Assembly (NCBI GenBank): GCA_036897095.1 | Contig: JAYMSP010000011.1 | Location: forward strand, 1-64,000 | From: Plantago elongata | Lineage: Eukaryota; Streptophyta; Magnoliopsida; Lamiales; Plantaginaceae | Length of the DNA: 64,000 nucleotides | Reading direction: 5' to 3' | In this document: in pieces, positions 51,314-63,528 of the stretch | Layout: each line of letters starts with the position of its first letter | How positions within the stretch are numbered: the stretch's first letter is position 1 | The notes under the pieces: generated by a model | Databases searched by the model: none | What the model was told of the DNA's origin: nothing | What the model saw: only the letters and a program-made list of their open reading frames with translations | Program-made: the position numbers and the translations under genes

Positions 51314-52422
51314 GGCGTGCGGTGAATAATACTATGGGAGATGAAGGTGAACAATACGGGTAAAATGGACAAAGCCATGTTGAATGATTAGTTGAAGTGC
51401 ACACGGTATTTACATATGAATTTTTATTATTATTATTTGAAACAATTATAAATTATAAACTTAAAAAAAAAAAGATAATGTAAAATTAGAGGTAAAAAGG
51501 AAGATATAATTAGTCCGATAACTATTTTGGTATTTTTCCCTTTTATAGTAGTAATATAATATAAGTACCGCACGGTTAGCTTCCCAATTAAATTATATGG
51601 GGCGTTAAGGTGGGTAGATAAATAAATTAGGAAGTAAATCAAATGCAGATTAGATGTAATGCAATTTAACCACCAGAAATACTAGATTAATGATACTAAT
51701 TCACGGTGATATCATGATATAATTTACTTTTAATAATAAATAAAAATGAAAGATAAAATAATTAAGTAATTGAAAAATTAAGTAGTCAAATTTATGTAAA
51801 TAACATTAGTCGTGGTGCCGGTCGGTAGTCCTTCTTCATCTAATATTATATTACTGAGTATATTTATATTAACGGTAGAAATGTAAAATATGAATCATGA
51901 TGACGCATATATTTTGAAAGGTGTAGGATCCAGCCTTAACCAGTTTGGACCCAACAAATTGTTAACATTATTTTGTCGGGTCCTATCGTACTCGACCTGT
52001 TAATTAATAGCAGGCACATGTTTTAAACAACAAATTGTATTATTCAGACCGAAGAAAAATAAAATACTAAAGTATACAACATAATCAATGAATTTTTCCC
52101 AACAACCCCATGGAGTATGTCGTCACCCCACCACACAAAAATAAAATAAAAGTTATATTTATAATTTCATATGTGACGGTTGTTTATTATACCCCCAGTT
52201 CCCTACAACTCTGTGATAGTATGCGTCATAATTTCACAGTTATTCTTTACACACATCTCACCTCCCTACGCAGGCACCTATTACGTGGATGAATAAAATA
52301 GAGAGAAGATAGATGAAAGTTTCCCTGCCTAAACGTATATGTCAGATCCTCAAATCCCTTCCGACCCGATCCATCATATAGATCTGGAAAATAGAAAGAA
52401 AATCGAATAGAGTTGTCTTGCT
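51314..52422. other. Intergenic, no gene seen
   Basis: AT-rich, with spurious short frames on both strands. Nothing supportable. Confidence 0.5.
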
Positions 52423-52893
52423 TAAAGAGCATCTGCTATCTGCATAAAAAAATATTGTCCATTGGATCGTCGCGACGACCATGAATAGTGATTTTTACTT
52501 TATTTTATTTTATATTTTTTAACATGTTGAACATATTCTAAGAGTGTTTTGAAATTCGAAATTAATTAAATTGCCTTCTTAAAACTCGTTTTAGAATTCA
52601 TTATATTGAAATTCAAATACAAGTATAAAAGTTCTAAAATTTATAATAATCGAAATATAATCGATAGTGATCTTCATTTATAGAGAACGGAAAATTACGA
52701 AAATCAACGTAACTTTATATATGATAAATTATATTTATACGTGAAAGAAGAAAAAGCTAAAAAAGTAAAGGAGTGGGCCAGCAGCCCCACGACTGCCTGC
52801 CAAATGTGACATGGAGAACGGCCGGGCCGCAGTCTCCCGTTGGAGCACCAATGGCCGGCCGTTCTCCACCGTCACCTTGGAGTGGTCTAAAGT
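52423..52893. mobile_element. Harbinger/Tourist-like non-autonomous element with GC-rich hairpin
   Basis: The left end is AAAGAGCATCTGCTATCTGC; the right end, reverse-complemented, is TTTAGACCACTCCAAGGTG. Both resemble the TTAGAGCATCTCCAATGG-type terminus common in plant Harbinger MITEs. Near the right end a GC-rich inverted repeat, TGGAGAACGGCCGG with CCGGCCGTTCTCCA (about 52812-52871), forms a strong hairpin. No ORF. Confidence 0.5.
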
Positions 52894-53171
52894 AGCAACA
52901 ACTAACAAGTAAACATATCTCAATCTAAATGGTTCCTGTTAACAACTGATGACTAGGCTAGCATACCCAAACAAAAAACCAAAAAAAAATCAATCTCAAT
53001 CTTTACATGTGTGCAGGATCAATCTCAATACAATAACCACATAGCGTTCCTCTTTGTTTTTTTGTTCCTTCCTTATGCCGATCGGATGCAGTGGTAACTG
53101 AACTGAAACATTCACAGTCATTTTCGCAAACCCAATGAGCACGAATGCTCCGGTTTTGTTCCTGTTCCTGG

Positions 53172-54515
53172 CTATAGTTTGAGCTCGAGTTGTTCTTCAA
53201 CCTTGAAATAAGATCCAGGATGTTCATGAACCGGTAGTTGATAAGGCCCTCTTAAAGCAGCCCTGTAAAAGAACAACTGCAGATCAGTACCTTTACATAG
53301 TTACATTAGACTTACATATATAAAACGACCTATAATTAGAGAGGGTAACAGTGGTTAGTCACCTGCTAAAAAAATGTTTTGGATTTGTTCATTTCTAATA
53401 GTAAGTGCGAAAGCAAAGTATATATACCTGTCTTTTCTCTTTGCAAGGAACCGATGAAGTGATGATCTCCTTGCAATAGGCAAATCTGAGGAACAAATTC
53501 AGGAACAACCGATAAGCAACCACAATCGACTACTATTTGAGCACTCAAACATTAAAGATATCATAACATGAGGTGTAAGATCAATTACCACTAGCTGCTT
53601 CGGGTTGTCGTGGAACATGTTCGCCTGATCTAGCACTAGACATCACCGGTGTACTAACAGGCACCGCAACATTCGCCTTTTCTTGCAAAGCATTCAATGA
53701 AACGCCTAATGGAATTTGTGGGCTCGCGTTCCTGGCAAAGCTAAGAAGCTCTTGAGCCTTCTCTGCCGGATAATCATTGAAAACTAACACTCTTCCTGCA
53801 TAGAAGATTGTCAAGGGAGCAGGCTCTGCCTCTTCTATCATTGCATCTCTGCTGAAACCAATCGGAAACACGAATCAGTTTCGACTCAATGAAATAGCTA
53901 ATGAAACAGGGGAACTGAAGAAGTATATATCAAGAGTTTATCAATATGAAATACCTTTGTTCTGTCAAAGGCAGAGCAGATTTCTCCATTTTAGTTAGCA
54001 AATTCATGGTCGTGGAATTTGTTGCAGCATGAGTTGGTTCTGGTTTCCCTGAAAGAACACCAAAGTGTTAGATTATAATCGTTTGAATAATTAATATAAG
54101 TAACTGGATTCCACGACTATTCAGACAATCTGGTGGAATCTTCACGGGCATGAAATTCCATCCCATATTAAATTTATACTCGAATGAATCTATGTTCCAT
54201 AAACAGTTGAATCAAATATATCAATCTTCATGTTACCTATTGAAGAAACTACAGAATTTAACATGAAAAGATTGAAACTTTTCTATTTGGATACAAAACA
54301 CACCAAACATTTCCACTTCTAAAGCAACCAAAAAGGCCAAGAAATAAGGTAGAATTGTTTCACTCACTTGAAGCCTCAAATTTGTCAGCTTTTCCGCCAA
54401 TTTCAAGATTAAATTCTCTGAGGCTGCCTTTCTCCTTGACATACTGACTCAAAAGATTGCATGTTCTTGCGAAATTCGACTTCTCAGGCCCTCTTCCTTG
54501 TCTCAAGCTCGACAT
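53172..54515 (-). CDS. JAZ: JAZ (jasmonate ZIM-domain) repressor, TIFY10/JAZ1-2 type
   Basis: Nuclear repressor of jasmonate signalling: binds MYC transcription factors, recruits NINJA/TOPLESS through its TIFY domain and is degraded by SCF-COI1 when jasmonoyl-isoleucine is present. Five minus-strand exons, 54368-54515, 53955-54048, 53589-53851, 53428-53485 and 53172-53262, close in phase (654 nt, 217 residues). The N-terminus [20 protein letters not shown] is the MYC-binding CMID-like region of JAZ1/2/5/6-type proteins. The TIFY motif is [12 protein letters not shown] from residue 94. The Jas degron runs from [20 protein letters not shown] (169-188) to GPY (193-195), matching SLX2FX2KRX2RX5PY. 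The last residues are EQLELKL, an LxLxL EAR-type motif. The last intron interrupts Jas right after KRKDR, the conserved Jas-intron position. A TATATATA lies about 150 bp upstream of the ATG. Intact. Confidence 0.95.
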
Positions 54516-55415
54516 TTTTGTGTTGTGGACCGAATCTTTACAAACTTAATTAATTTCCTCCTTAAAATGAACTGAAACTTGGTTGAATGTGAATGTGAGT
54601 TCTTGAGTGGTGTTGAAGATGGAGATATTGAATGGAGTAGGACTTGTTTGAAGGATGACTAATATATATATTGAGGAAAAGAGTCAACAATTTTTAGTGC
54701 TGCAATATAATATCTTTGTTTTTCTTTTAATTTTAGTGCGATTGCTAAACTTTTTTGTTTTTATTTTCCTCTTTGAGTGTTGTTTTAGGTGGGGCTAGTA
54801 ATTTATTTGTTTTTTTGTTTCTCTACTTGCATGTTTTAAAATTTCTAATCAATTAAAATTTAAATATTTTTAATCCATGCTCTGAATTTTAATTCTTATT
54901 AGAAATCGTTAAAACTGAAGTAAGTTATATACACGTACATGAGTTTTTATGTTAAAGTCTTCCTCAAAAATGTCTCGATTGTATACATACAAACATAATT
55001 CATCAAAGAAATCATCGATGTTTTAATCAAAACATATATATTGTTAATAAATTTACATTTTCGTCTATAAAATGTTATCAATATTGATAACATAAGCATT
55101 TTGATTAAAAACCCCGACAACATTTACGAGTCGTCGATACACTATTTGTATCTCATAATATTTGCTCTAAATTTATACTCATAATTCAACTTCTTATTCC
55201 TCGTTTAAGTCCGTCCCAAACTCTACTCATCTTTCTTTAAATATATTTTCTACTTTATTCACTAGCTCTTCTATTTTATCAACTCTTTCATACTTTATAC
55301 ACTGCCTGTTCTATTTTTATAATTTTATCGTAAAGAATTTGGCATGTTTGATAGAAAGATGAGTTCGGAATGAAAATTAATTTAATTATTTTCATTCGAG
55401 GTGGGTTTAATGTGG

Positions 55416-55421
55416 CACGTG
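55416..55421. promoter_or_regulatory. G-box CACGTG upstream of JAZ
   Basis: Perfect palindromic G-box about 900 bp upstream of the JAZ start codon. MYC2-type factors bind G-boxes, and JAZ genes are themselves MYC targets, giving negative feedback. Function here is inferred. Confidence 0.5.
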
Positions 55422-55547
55422 GTGGAAAGAAATAAAATAGGGCTGGTGATAAGGTGGGGCAAATGGCGTGGTGCGACGTCTTTGTCATGGGATGATTTTC
55501 ATAAAAGAATTATATAGTCACATGTATTAGTAGTAGTCCGACCCATC

Positions 55548-55553
55548 CACGTG
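55548..55553. promoter_or_regulatory. Second G-box CACGTG upstream of JAZ
   Basis: Perfect CACGTG 132 bp beyond the first, about 1.03 kb upstream of the ATG. Paired G-boxes strengthen, but do not prove, MYC control. Confidence 0.45.
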
Positions 55554-57378
55554 TTAAAGGTTTCGCTAACTATTTAAACAATTTGTACAGTTCACCGATT
55601 TTTTTAGATTGTTCCATTTATGGACTAGTATAGGCACAACACGTCTCTTTCTTTTACCATTAATCAACTAGCCGACTGATTTTAACTTCCATGGAATTTG
55701 TGAATTGTGAACATCAAGTGGTAGAATGTGACAAGTACAACTTGCGAAAGGTTGTCCCTTAATAGGAGTTTGTGGGTGTAACACAAAATTATTAGCTAGT
55801 TGGTGAATTTAACATTCGGTTTGTTGTTTATCATATGCGTTACAGTATAATAAATTTTATAAATAATTGATGATAACGTGTTTTCTCATTTTTTAAATTG
55901 ATATTTGAAAATCATAGTGAAGAGATTATACTCATCCAACTTGCATTTATATAGTCAGGCATACTAATTGAACCATTAAAACATGTCATTGTGTTGGACA
56001 TATTCAGATATTGTTTAAAAACTAAATTTAGTATCTTGAGGGTTTGATGGATATGTATACCAAACCAGTACGTACAAAAGTGCGGATAATGATAAAATAG
56101 ACACTATCGATTTTCAAAATGAATTGATGGTGGAGTATATACTAGGATGTAACTGATCACAAGGTGAAGGGTTCATTTATCGGGTGGGGATGTTAAGCTG
56201 ATTGAGGTGAAGATTGATCATTTTATATGTGGAGGGGTATTTCCTGGTGCAACATTTTTAGAATCTGTGTTATTTTTGATGATTGTATTGGTTTTTAATA
56301 ACTTTATAATCATGGTCCAGAGTTTGTATTATGATGTGGACGATTGTTTTTGCACCTTTCTTTGTAAATTGTTTCGTTGAGATCATTACTTATGTATTTG
56401 GATCATATTAATGAAAAAATGGAACACGCACTAAAGTAGATCTGGCCATCCGTAATGGAAATGACATTGGTTGGAATATAGGCGGAAACATCCCCGCTTC
56501 TCAAGGAACGGGCTAGACGTTTTTTTTTTTAAGAAAAAGGGTGATATTTAGTTAAATAGAGCCCATGAGACTATAGGACTATGTAATTGTATGATGTTAA
56601 ATTGAAAGCTACAACTTTTTACAAGTTGTGGCTCTATATAATTCTTTTTAAATTTAAATATAATTCACTGGCTCAATACAAATTTATTTAAATATAGAAC
56701 TGTAGTATGGTTTGAGATCTCATCAACTAATGCTATAATATTTCCTATATAACCCAATCTTCTGAGCTCTAACCTACTTACTATATAACTATATTAAGAA
56801 TTAGAAGTACTAACAGCTCAGAGTCTGAGTCTATGAGTAACTTAAAAGGAATAATTCTTCCTCCCTCCTCATAACAAATGACCTTTTATTTTTAGACATA
56901 AAATTTAATAAATAGTATAAAATGTTGAAGGACAAATGCACACGAAATATAAATGGATTGAAATGTTGCAAAAATAGTTTTTGAATATAATTTAAATTAA
57001 AAAAATCAATTTAAATTGTATTTTTGATATAAAAATTTAAAATTTTCCCATTCAAATCGTATTCTAAACGGTTATAAAATATAATATTTATAATGAAATA
57101 TATAATATAATACGTTTGTCTCAGTCCATGTGAGAAAAGGACGCGTCTTATCTCTCGAACATGCAAGACATTGAATTAGCATACAAAATGACAAACACGT
57201 ATTTAGCCGATTCACAAAATAACTTAATTTCTTGTGGATTATTAGACTTTGATGAAGCCGACAGTTAATTTCCTTCCCAAGTAATTAAGCATGTGTCGCA
57301 TATGCCGACTACAAAGTCCGCTAGATTAATTATTGCTACCTAGCCCAGACACTCTAAATTAACGGCTAGCATGTAAAT

Positions 57379-57542
57379 CTAACTTAATTGGTATAGAATT
57401 CGAATGTGCATTTTAGATGAATTTTAGTGAAATTGTGTTTGGAATTAAATTGAAATTTGGGTATTTGAAGTGTATTTTAGGCCAAATCACTTTTCATCTA
57501 GACAAATTGACCGATTACAATTGTTTCCCAAACAACCTCTTA
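57379..57542. mobile_element. MITE, family A copy
   Basis: AACTTAATTGGTATAGAATT at the left, GAAATTGTGTTTGGAATTAA inside, GACCGATTACAATTGTTTCC near the right end. Same order as the copies at 17611 and 60505, with more divergent termini. Confidence 0.6.
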
Positions 57543-57620
57543 GTCACGTTTCAATTTTCTTACTTGTAAGTAAATTAGACATCTCTCGGATTGTTTATTA
57601 GGTGACCATTAAAGAAAATT

Positions 57621-57740
57621 AAGAGACTGGTTGATATAGTATTTGAATGGTCCTTTTCAATTAAAATTGAGTTTTTTTTATAAAATGTTCGATTTGAGTG
57701 GGGAGATAGCCGCTAAAACGGTATAACAGACAGGCCTAAG
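57621..57740. mobile_element. MITE, family B copy
   Basis: AGAGACTGGTTGATATAGTA at the left and ATAAAATGTTCGATTTGAGT inside, then GGGGAGATAGCCGC. Related to 7694-7800 and 60764-60870. Confidence 0.6.
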
Positions 57741-58504
57741 ATACCACTTAAGTTTAACATAGTTGGCGAATGTCGACTATAGTTAAACACTAGTAGAATG
57801 TTAATTAAGTTTTGATATCAAGTAAATGTATATTCATTTTTATTTTTAAATAGTAAATGTGACTCGAACCTATTAATTAGAAGAAGAGTGGCTGCACTTC
57901 TTCATTGTATGTAAATGTATATTCATCCAACATCAAAATTGCTAACACATTACTTAGTAAACCATAACACCATATAGTATGGCAAAATGTGAAACTATCC
58001 CGACATTCACATATACGATTTATCATAAATGTTGGTTAATCTTAACAGTTATTTAAATAATAAATTTTTACTTGGAAATGGAATTCCAACCAACTACCAG
58101 CTGTGGAAACTGACACGCCTACAACTTGATTGAATACATATCTGAAAATTGGATAATCAATCAAAATTCAACACCACTAGATTAAGGAGGAAAATGAAAA
58201 GTATAAAATAAAAAACGTGAATTTTTGCATTCTCCTTCTGTTGTTGATCACCAGTAAAGTTGGTGGCTACAAGTATTTGATTACTTGATTAGCATGATTA
58301 GCAGGCGCACTGCCAATTAAAACTCATAAAACAAGAGAGAAAGGTTAGCTTTTGCTTAGTGAAATTCTGCACTTTTGCACTTTCTGTTTAACCTAATTCG
58401 TACCGTCTGAGTCTAAGGGGTCAACTTCCCACCTAAATTGAATTTTTTAATAAAAATTAAATTTTAATTGGGACAAGAACACTCAAATTCTATCTCAAAC
58501 AGTT

Positions 58505-59091
58505 CATTAGGGTTGGACGTCGGGTGAAAATTTTGGGACTTTGAAATTTCGGGAATGAAAATTCGGGATCGAGACAATTATTTGACATCTCAATTTCATC
58601 CCAAATAAAGTCAGAATTTTTCAAGGTTGGAACTTTGGGATTCGGGCGGGATCGGACGGAATTTCAGGATCCCAAATAAACTTAATGCATATTCATCTTC
58701 CAATTCAAATACTGAGTTGTTTTCTATTATTTTTAAACAAACATTAAACAACATATTATGTTTGATTCTGAACTTTAAACATTATCATAAATGTAATTTC
58801 ACTATAATTAAATCAACAAGAAAATTAAAGACTAAATTTTCTTTAAATTTAGAACACCCATGATTAATCTAAAAGTTGTAGTGTAAACATAATTTCAATC
58901 TAAACACACACACACACACACATATATATATAATTTCATTCGGGATCTCAAATTTCAATTGAGATGTAAAATTAATTCCAATTCCGTCCTGAAATTTAAT
59001 ATAGGAATTTAAAAAATTTATCCCAAACGAAATCAGAATTTTCGGGAAAAAACTCTTCGGATTCCATCCCAAACGCACCCCCTACCGTTCA
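58505..59091. repeat. Possible MITE with repeated 'ttcggga' blocks and an AC/AT microsatellite
   Basis: The right end, reverse-complemented, reads GGGGGTGCGTTTGGGATGGA, a phrase frequent at MITE termini. Two direct blocks (about 58598-58660 and 59015-59082) share 'atccca', 'tcagaattttt' and 'ttcgg'. An (AC)n(AT)n run lies at 58903-58932. Boundaries are approximate. Confidence 0.4.
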
Positions 59092-59554
59092 TTCCTCAAA
59101 TCCTCATATAATTTTGCAAATCGTGCCAGTACTGTTTAATATCTGCGCACTAAGTGCACCAGTGAACATTGGACTCCTTTTTTAACAGGAAAAAAATTGT
59201 TTTAGTCTTTCATGAGACATTTCAATTCTTGATACGGTCTTAGAAGGGCACCTACAAAAATGTTAGTTTTAAGTTTTAACCATGCATCTGAATATAGCCT
59301 TGTATATATAGCCCGATGTGATAATTAGTGCATTGTAATTGGACCCAAGAGTCGATTACTTGTTGTCTATACCCTAACAGCTTGGGCTTATAATCATCTC
59401 CTTACACTTCTACATAAATTTTGCGTATGATATGGTGTCTCGCCAAATCAATAAGAGGTTGAATGATATAGAATTCTAGTGAACACTTAAATCGATCAAG
59501 ATTTGTGTTTGGTATCCATTTAAATTAGATCCATTTACATGTGGTTACTATTCA

Positions 59555-59765
59555 CACATTTGAACCAATCATTTATATCTTACACAATCTATATAACAAA
59601 TCTATAATACTCATTCAAACCAATCATCTATCTATTACACTAATTATTATCTCTTACACAACCTATACAACAAACCTACAATATACATTTAAACCAATCA
59701 TCTATCTATTACACAAATCATTTATCTCTTACACAACCTATATAACAAATCTACAATATTTTATA
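59555..59765. repeat. Minisatellite, about 2.5-3 units of ~85 bp
   Basis: AACCAATCAT followed by CTATCTATTACACAA and TCTTACACAACCTATA-AACAAA-CTACAATA is repeated with small differences from 59563. It sits between AT-rich stretches whose outer ends (TTTGGTATCCATTTAAAT and CAATTCTATTCCAAACC) suggest a MITE containing the repeat. Confidence 0.8.
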
Positions 59766-60504
59766 CTACTACAATTCTATACCAGACATTAATTTTAACC
59801 ACCTAACTACAATTTGATAACTATTTATCCATTTAAATGAATTCAATTCCAATTCTATTCCAAACCGTCACTAAGTTAATTAAATTTGGAGCAAAATTAA
59901 ATGTGATCACTAATTATCATTAAGTTTAAAATCTTTACAACGCAAATGGAGAAAAAAAAAATGGATTATTATTGATTAAGATTGCCAATTGGCCACCACG
60001 CTTCCACATATACGTAGAAAAATCGAGATGCATATATTTTTAGTTTTTCCATTTTCTGCATATACATTCAATTCGGGTGATGTCCCTTTTTGGATCTGCC
60101 CCACTCTGGCCATATATATTTTCATTTGATTTATAAATTCATTTATAAATGTATGTACTTAATGAATTTTGTCAATATGTCTAGCTCCTTCAAGGTTACG
60201 ATCGAGTTTGGGACTGTCCTCCCTTATCTAAATGTTTTATGGACTATATACACTTCTCCATATATACGAGAATATGTGTCGGGTTAATTATGATGTTACG
60301 TATTACATATAATTAAATATATAAGTTAAAAGTTATTAAAATCGGACACTCCCAATTTAAGATCATATTTGATGTACTGGAGAGTCTCAAAACTTGGGAA
60401 AGTTAGATGATATATATTGTTGTAGAGAAATAGAGAATAGTGTTATGATTTGTCCAATTAATTGGATTTCGCTTCCATCACAAGTATGTTTCACCTATTC
60501 ACGG

Positions 60505-60665
60505 AGGGATTGATTGGTATATAATTTGAATGGGTATTTAGATGAATTTTGGTGAAATTGTGTTTGGAATGGAATTGAAATGTGATATTTCAAGTGTATT
60601 TTAGGCCAAATATTTATTCATCGAGCCAAATGAAGCGATTTAAATGCTATGACAATCAGCCCCTA
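60505..60665. mobile_element. MITE, family A copy (161 bp)
   Basis: AGGGATTGATTGGTATATAA at the left; the right end, reverse-complemented, is TTTAGGGGCTGATTGTCATA. Internal TTCATCGAGCCAAATGAAGC matches the 17.6-kb copy. The best-preserved ends of the family. Confidence 0.7.
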
Positions 60666-60763
60666 AATTCTCTACTGACCTTTTCATACTCCGAGAGTTA
60701 CTGTATGTTTGCTTATAATTAATGATAAATGAACTTTATCACAAGTATGTTTAAGAAACAACA

Positions 60764-60870
60764 TGACTGATTGGTATAAAATTTGAGTACTCTTTTTTTA
60801 ATTGAAATTAATTTTTTTTACAAAATATTCAATTGAGTGGGGAGATAGCCGTTCCAGCTGTATTCAGATA
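60764..60870. mobile_element. MITE, family B copy
   Basis: ACTGATTGGTATAAAATTTG at the left, then TTACAAAATATTCAATTGAG and GGGGAGATAGCCGTTCCAGC. Shares its left end with family A and its core with family B, so the two families are probably related. Confidence 0.6.
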
Positions 60871-60999
60871 ATTCAATTGCACAAACAAGACAATCCAATA
60901 GATAATAATGTTCATTTCTGAGAAAAATTACACCAAAGAGATTCGATCCAATCACATATATACCACTTAATTTGTAACTCCAACCTCCACACCTTGGAC

Positions 61000-63144
61000 C
61001 ACCTCATATGAATCCCTATTCACATATCAATTATGGTAACAAGAAAGGATATAAAATCCTTGAAGTGGAAGGCTCCAGATCGGAAGATAAAAGTAAAACT
61101 ACTCAACTCCACCTAGCCAAGCAATTTATGAAGAATAGGACGAAATGGAGTAAAAGAATAGAACAAATCGTCCAATATATAAACGTGTCAATCTAATTTG
61201 GACCCCTCTCACATATATCCGCCATCATTGTTTACTGTTCACAATTCATTTGTAGTAGTTGATCGATATTTTGGTCATTATCTAACTTTGAATGCTTAAT
61301 TGAAGTTTAATATTTCGTAACCAGAGCAAACAAAGGCATGAGTAATGATAGTACTGTCACATTGCACTATCATTAATGCTACGTTTTAAACTATTAAATC
61401 AGTCTATATAAAATTTGATCTCATCCTTTCATTTTTATTAATGCGACAACATATAAAAGTCAACTGAAAAATCTCGTGAGCTTCTATTGGAATTCTGCCA
61501 TGGAAGCCTGTGAGCTTCCAAATCTGGAAGCTCACAGGCTTCCATGGCGGAACTTCACCATGGCTTCTTCCTCGAACTTCCACAGCTCGAAATTTAGTAT
61601 GAAAAAGAAAAAAATTGTCATAGCTCCAGTGATCATGGTGGTGCCGACGTCGGGTGGGGAGGAGGAAGATGTGGTGATAAATTTTGAAGAAGGAGTTACT
61701 TTAGGTTTAATACATTATTTGACTATTGAAGAGGGTGGTTTTGTAAATCTATGTCATATTATATTATATCTTTTTTTAAATTTATTTAAATAGTTAATAA
61801 TTAAATTTTTTATTGTTAAATTATGCCACTTGTCTCATTGTGTACAATACGATATAGTACTGAAGTTAGCCAACCCAACTAACAAACAACTTGGACAGCA
61901 TGCATACATATAACATATCATTATTAATTTTGGAATCTATGCTAAGATATTTATGCATAAATTCGAGTGTAGAGGTGGAAGATCAGACCATTGATCGTAA
62001 AATTGAATATACACCAAGTTGGGGGAGAGGGTGGACATGAAGAAAGAAGGCACATATTTTTGATTTTGTTGCACTAACCACAAGTTTACAAACAGATGTA
62101 ATATGCACATAAGATAATGTGATTAATGATGTTCAAACAAAAGATTCATAAATATGATATCTAGCATATCACAAATCCATAACATTAGCTTTTATCTCGC
62201 AAGCTTTCTTCATGTAGTGTCAAGTTGTTGTAACTGCCAATGACATCCTCTAGCTTTCTGATTGCGGGTTAATATTCGTATGTGAGATTTTACGGAAACA
62301 AGTCATCTGTTAAACGTAGATAAATTTTAATATGTTGGATTCAATCATAAAGTAGGAGGTAGATTTTATCTCTAATCACTAAAATAGAAAAGGAAAATAA
62401 TTTAATATAACAGTATAAGTGCTCTTACAAAAAGTCTCTCACTATTATGTAGTTTTTCTAGTAGAGAATCAGGTACACAACTTTCTCCTCTCTTTCACAA
62501 ACAATTCAAAACCAATGATATCCATAAATTAGAGGGAATAATATATGAAAATATAAGAAAATTTAGATGAATTAAAATCTAGTGGTGTAATCTTTTTTCT
62601 TACTTAAATATTTTTTCTTTTATTATTATTAATTTTATTATTATTTTTAGGACTACCATTAAAATTTCGCACGGGACTACCTAAATTTCTGGACCGCCCT
62701 GCTAATAGTTTGACAAATTTTACATTACTCTGCACAAATAGTTTCTAGGACACTTCTACAATAAGACGAGGGAACAAACAATTGATTATGTACCATTAGA
62801 TTTTTTAATCTAACGTTCCATATAAAATCATCCAATGCGATTAGACGATCACCTTATCGTCTGTGATCACCATTTCACCATAATAAGTCATATAAAATAT
62901 ATTAATGAAAGAGTTAGCTTACTCTGATAACTCGATAGAATTTCACTTAATCTCGATTAACATTTTGAGGCAAATATTCCAATAATAAAGATGAGGAATC
63001 TTATTTAACAAATTTTTCTAAAAGATGAATAATCATGTTTTTTTCTAGATCAGTTTCAACCTACTTTAACTTGTTGATCACGAGCACATGCAGATACGGA
63101 ATTTGACGATCATATCGTATTTGATGATCAGTTCCAGTTCGTTA
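61000..63144. other. Gene-free stretch except for a perfect inverted repeat
   Basis: AT-rich. The frame at 61476-61793 (+) arises from the inverted repeat and its flank and has no known motif. Otherwise nothing supportable. Confidence 0.5.
61497..61548. repeat. Perfect 23-bp inverted repeat with 6-nt loop
   Basis: Left arm 61497-61519 (GCCATGGAAGCC...GAGCTTCC), loop AAATCT, right arm 61526-61548, an exact reverse complement. The flanks continue weakly complementary. An RNA from here would fold into a tight hairpin. It may be the middle of a foldback/MITE element. Confidence 0.95.
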
Positions 63145-63528
63145 TGCTCATTGGAGAAAATACTATGGAGTCGTGTATGAGGTCAAGGAAAAGGAATTCA
63201 GGCACAACTTTTGCCATGATGAAAATGCAACTGAAGAATAAGGAATTGAAGAAGGGTTTTGCTTGAGAAATTTCACTTCTGACTGATTCAAATCATGAAA
63301 ATATTGTGAGGTTGCATCAAGTTATTTGTTCAGCCACTTCTGTTTATCTGTTCATGTATTTCCCCAAGAATCTCGATGAAGAAATGCAAGTTCATCCAGA
63401 AAAGTACAAAACTATTATATTTTCATAAAAGACAGTTTCTAAAAGAACTATTCTCGGCGCTTGCATATTTGCACAACAAAGTTATCATCCATCGTGATGT
63501 AAAGCCTGAAAATAGTATGAATGGGTAG
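63145..63528 (+). pseudogene. Fragment of a CDK-like serine/threonine protein kinase gene
   Basis: Fragments in shifting frames recall the N-lobe and catalytic loop of a cyclin-dependent kinase. They are IGEN then YGVVYEVKEKEF (glycine loop), SENIVRLHQVICSATSVYLF (hinge region), PKNLDEEMQVHPEKY, and FLKELFSALAYLHNKVIIHR followed by DVKPEN, the HRD catalytic loop. The frame shifts between the Gly-loop parts and again before the catalytic loop. Stops follow ENATEE and SMNG. The VAIK and PSTAIRE helix regions are garbled, and nothing of the DFG segment follows. No introns are evident, so it may be a decayed retrocopy or a fragment carried by a transposon. Confidence 0.75.

Larger units (their letters stand above)
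54516..57378. other. JAZ promoter and AT-rich intergenic region
   Basis: The first kilobase is the JAZ promoter side (minus-strand gene). Further on are AT-rich sequence, a region near 56855 with CTTCCTCCCTCCTCATAACA resembling a Stowaway end, and no supportable gene. Confidence 0.5.

Noticed and set aside
61476-61793. 105-codon plus-strand frame as a gene
   Set aside because: Its first part is the inverted repeat and its end is AT-rich hydrophobic filler; no known motif.
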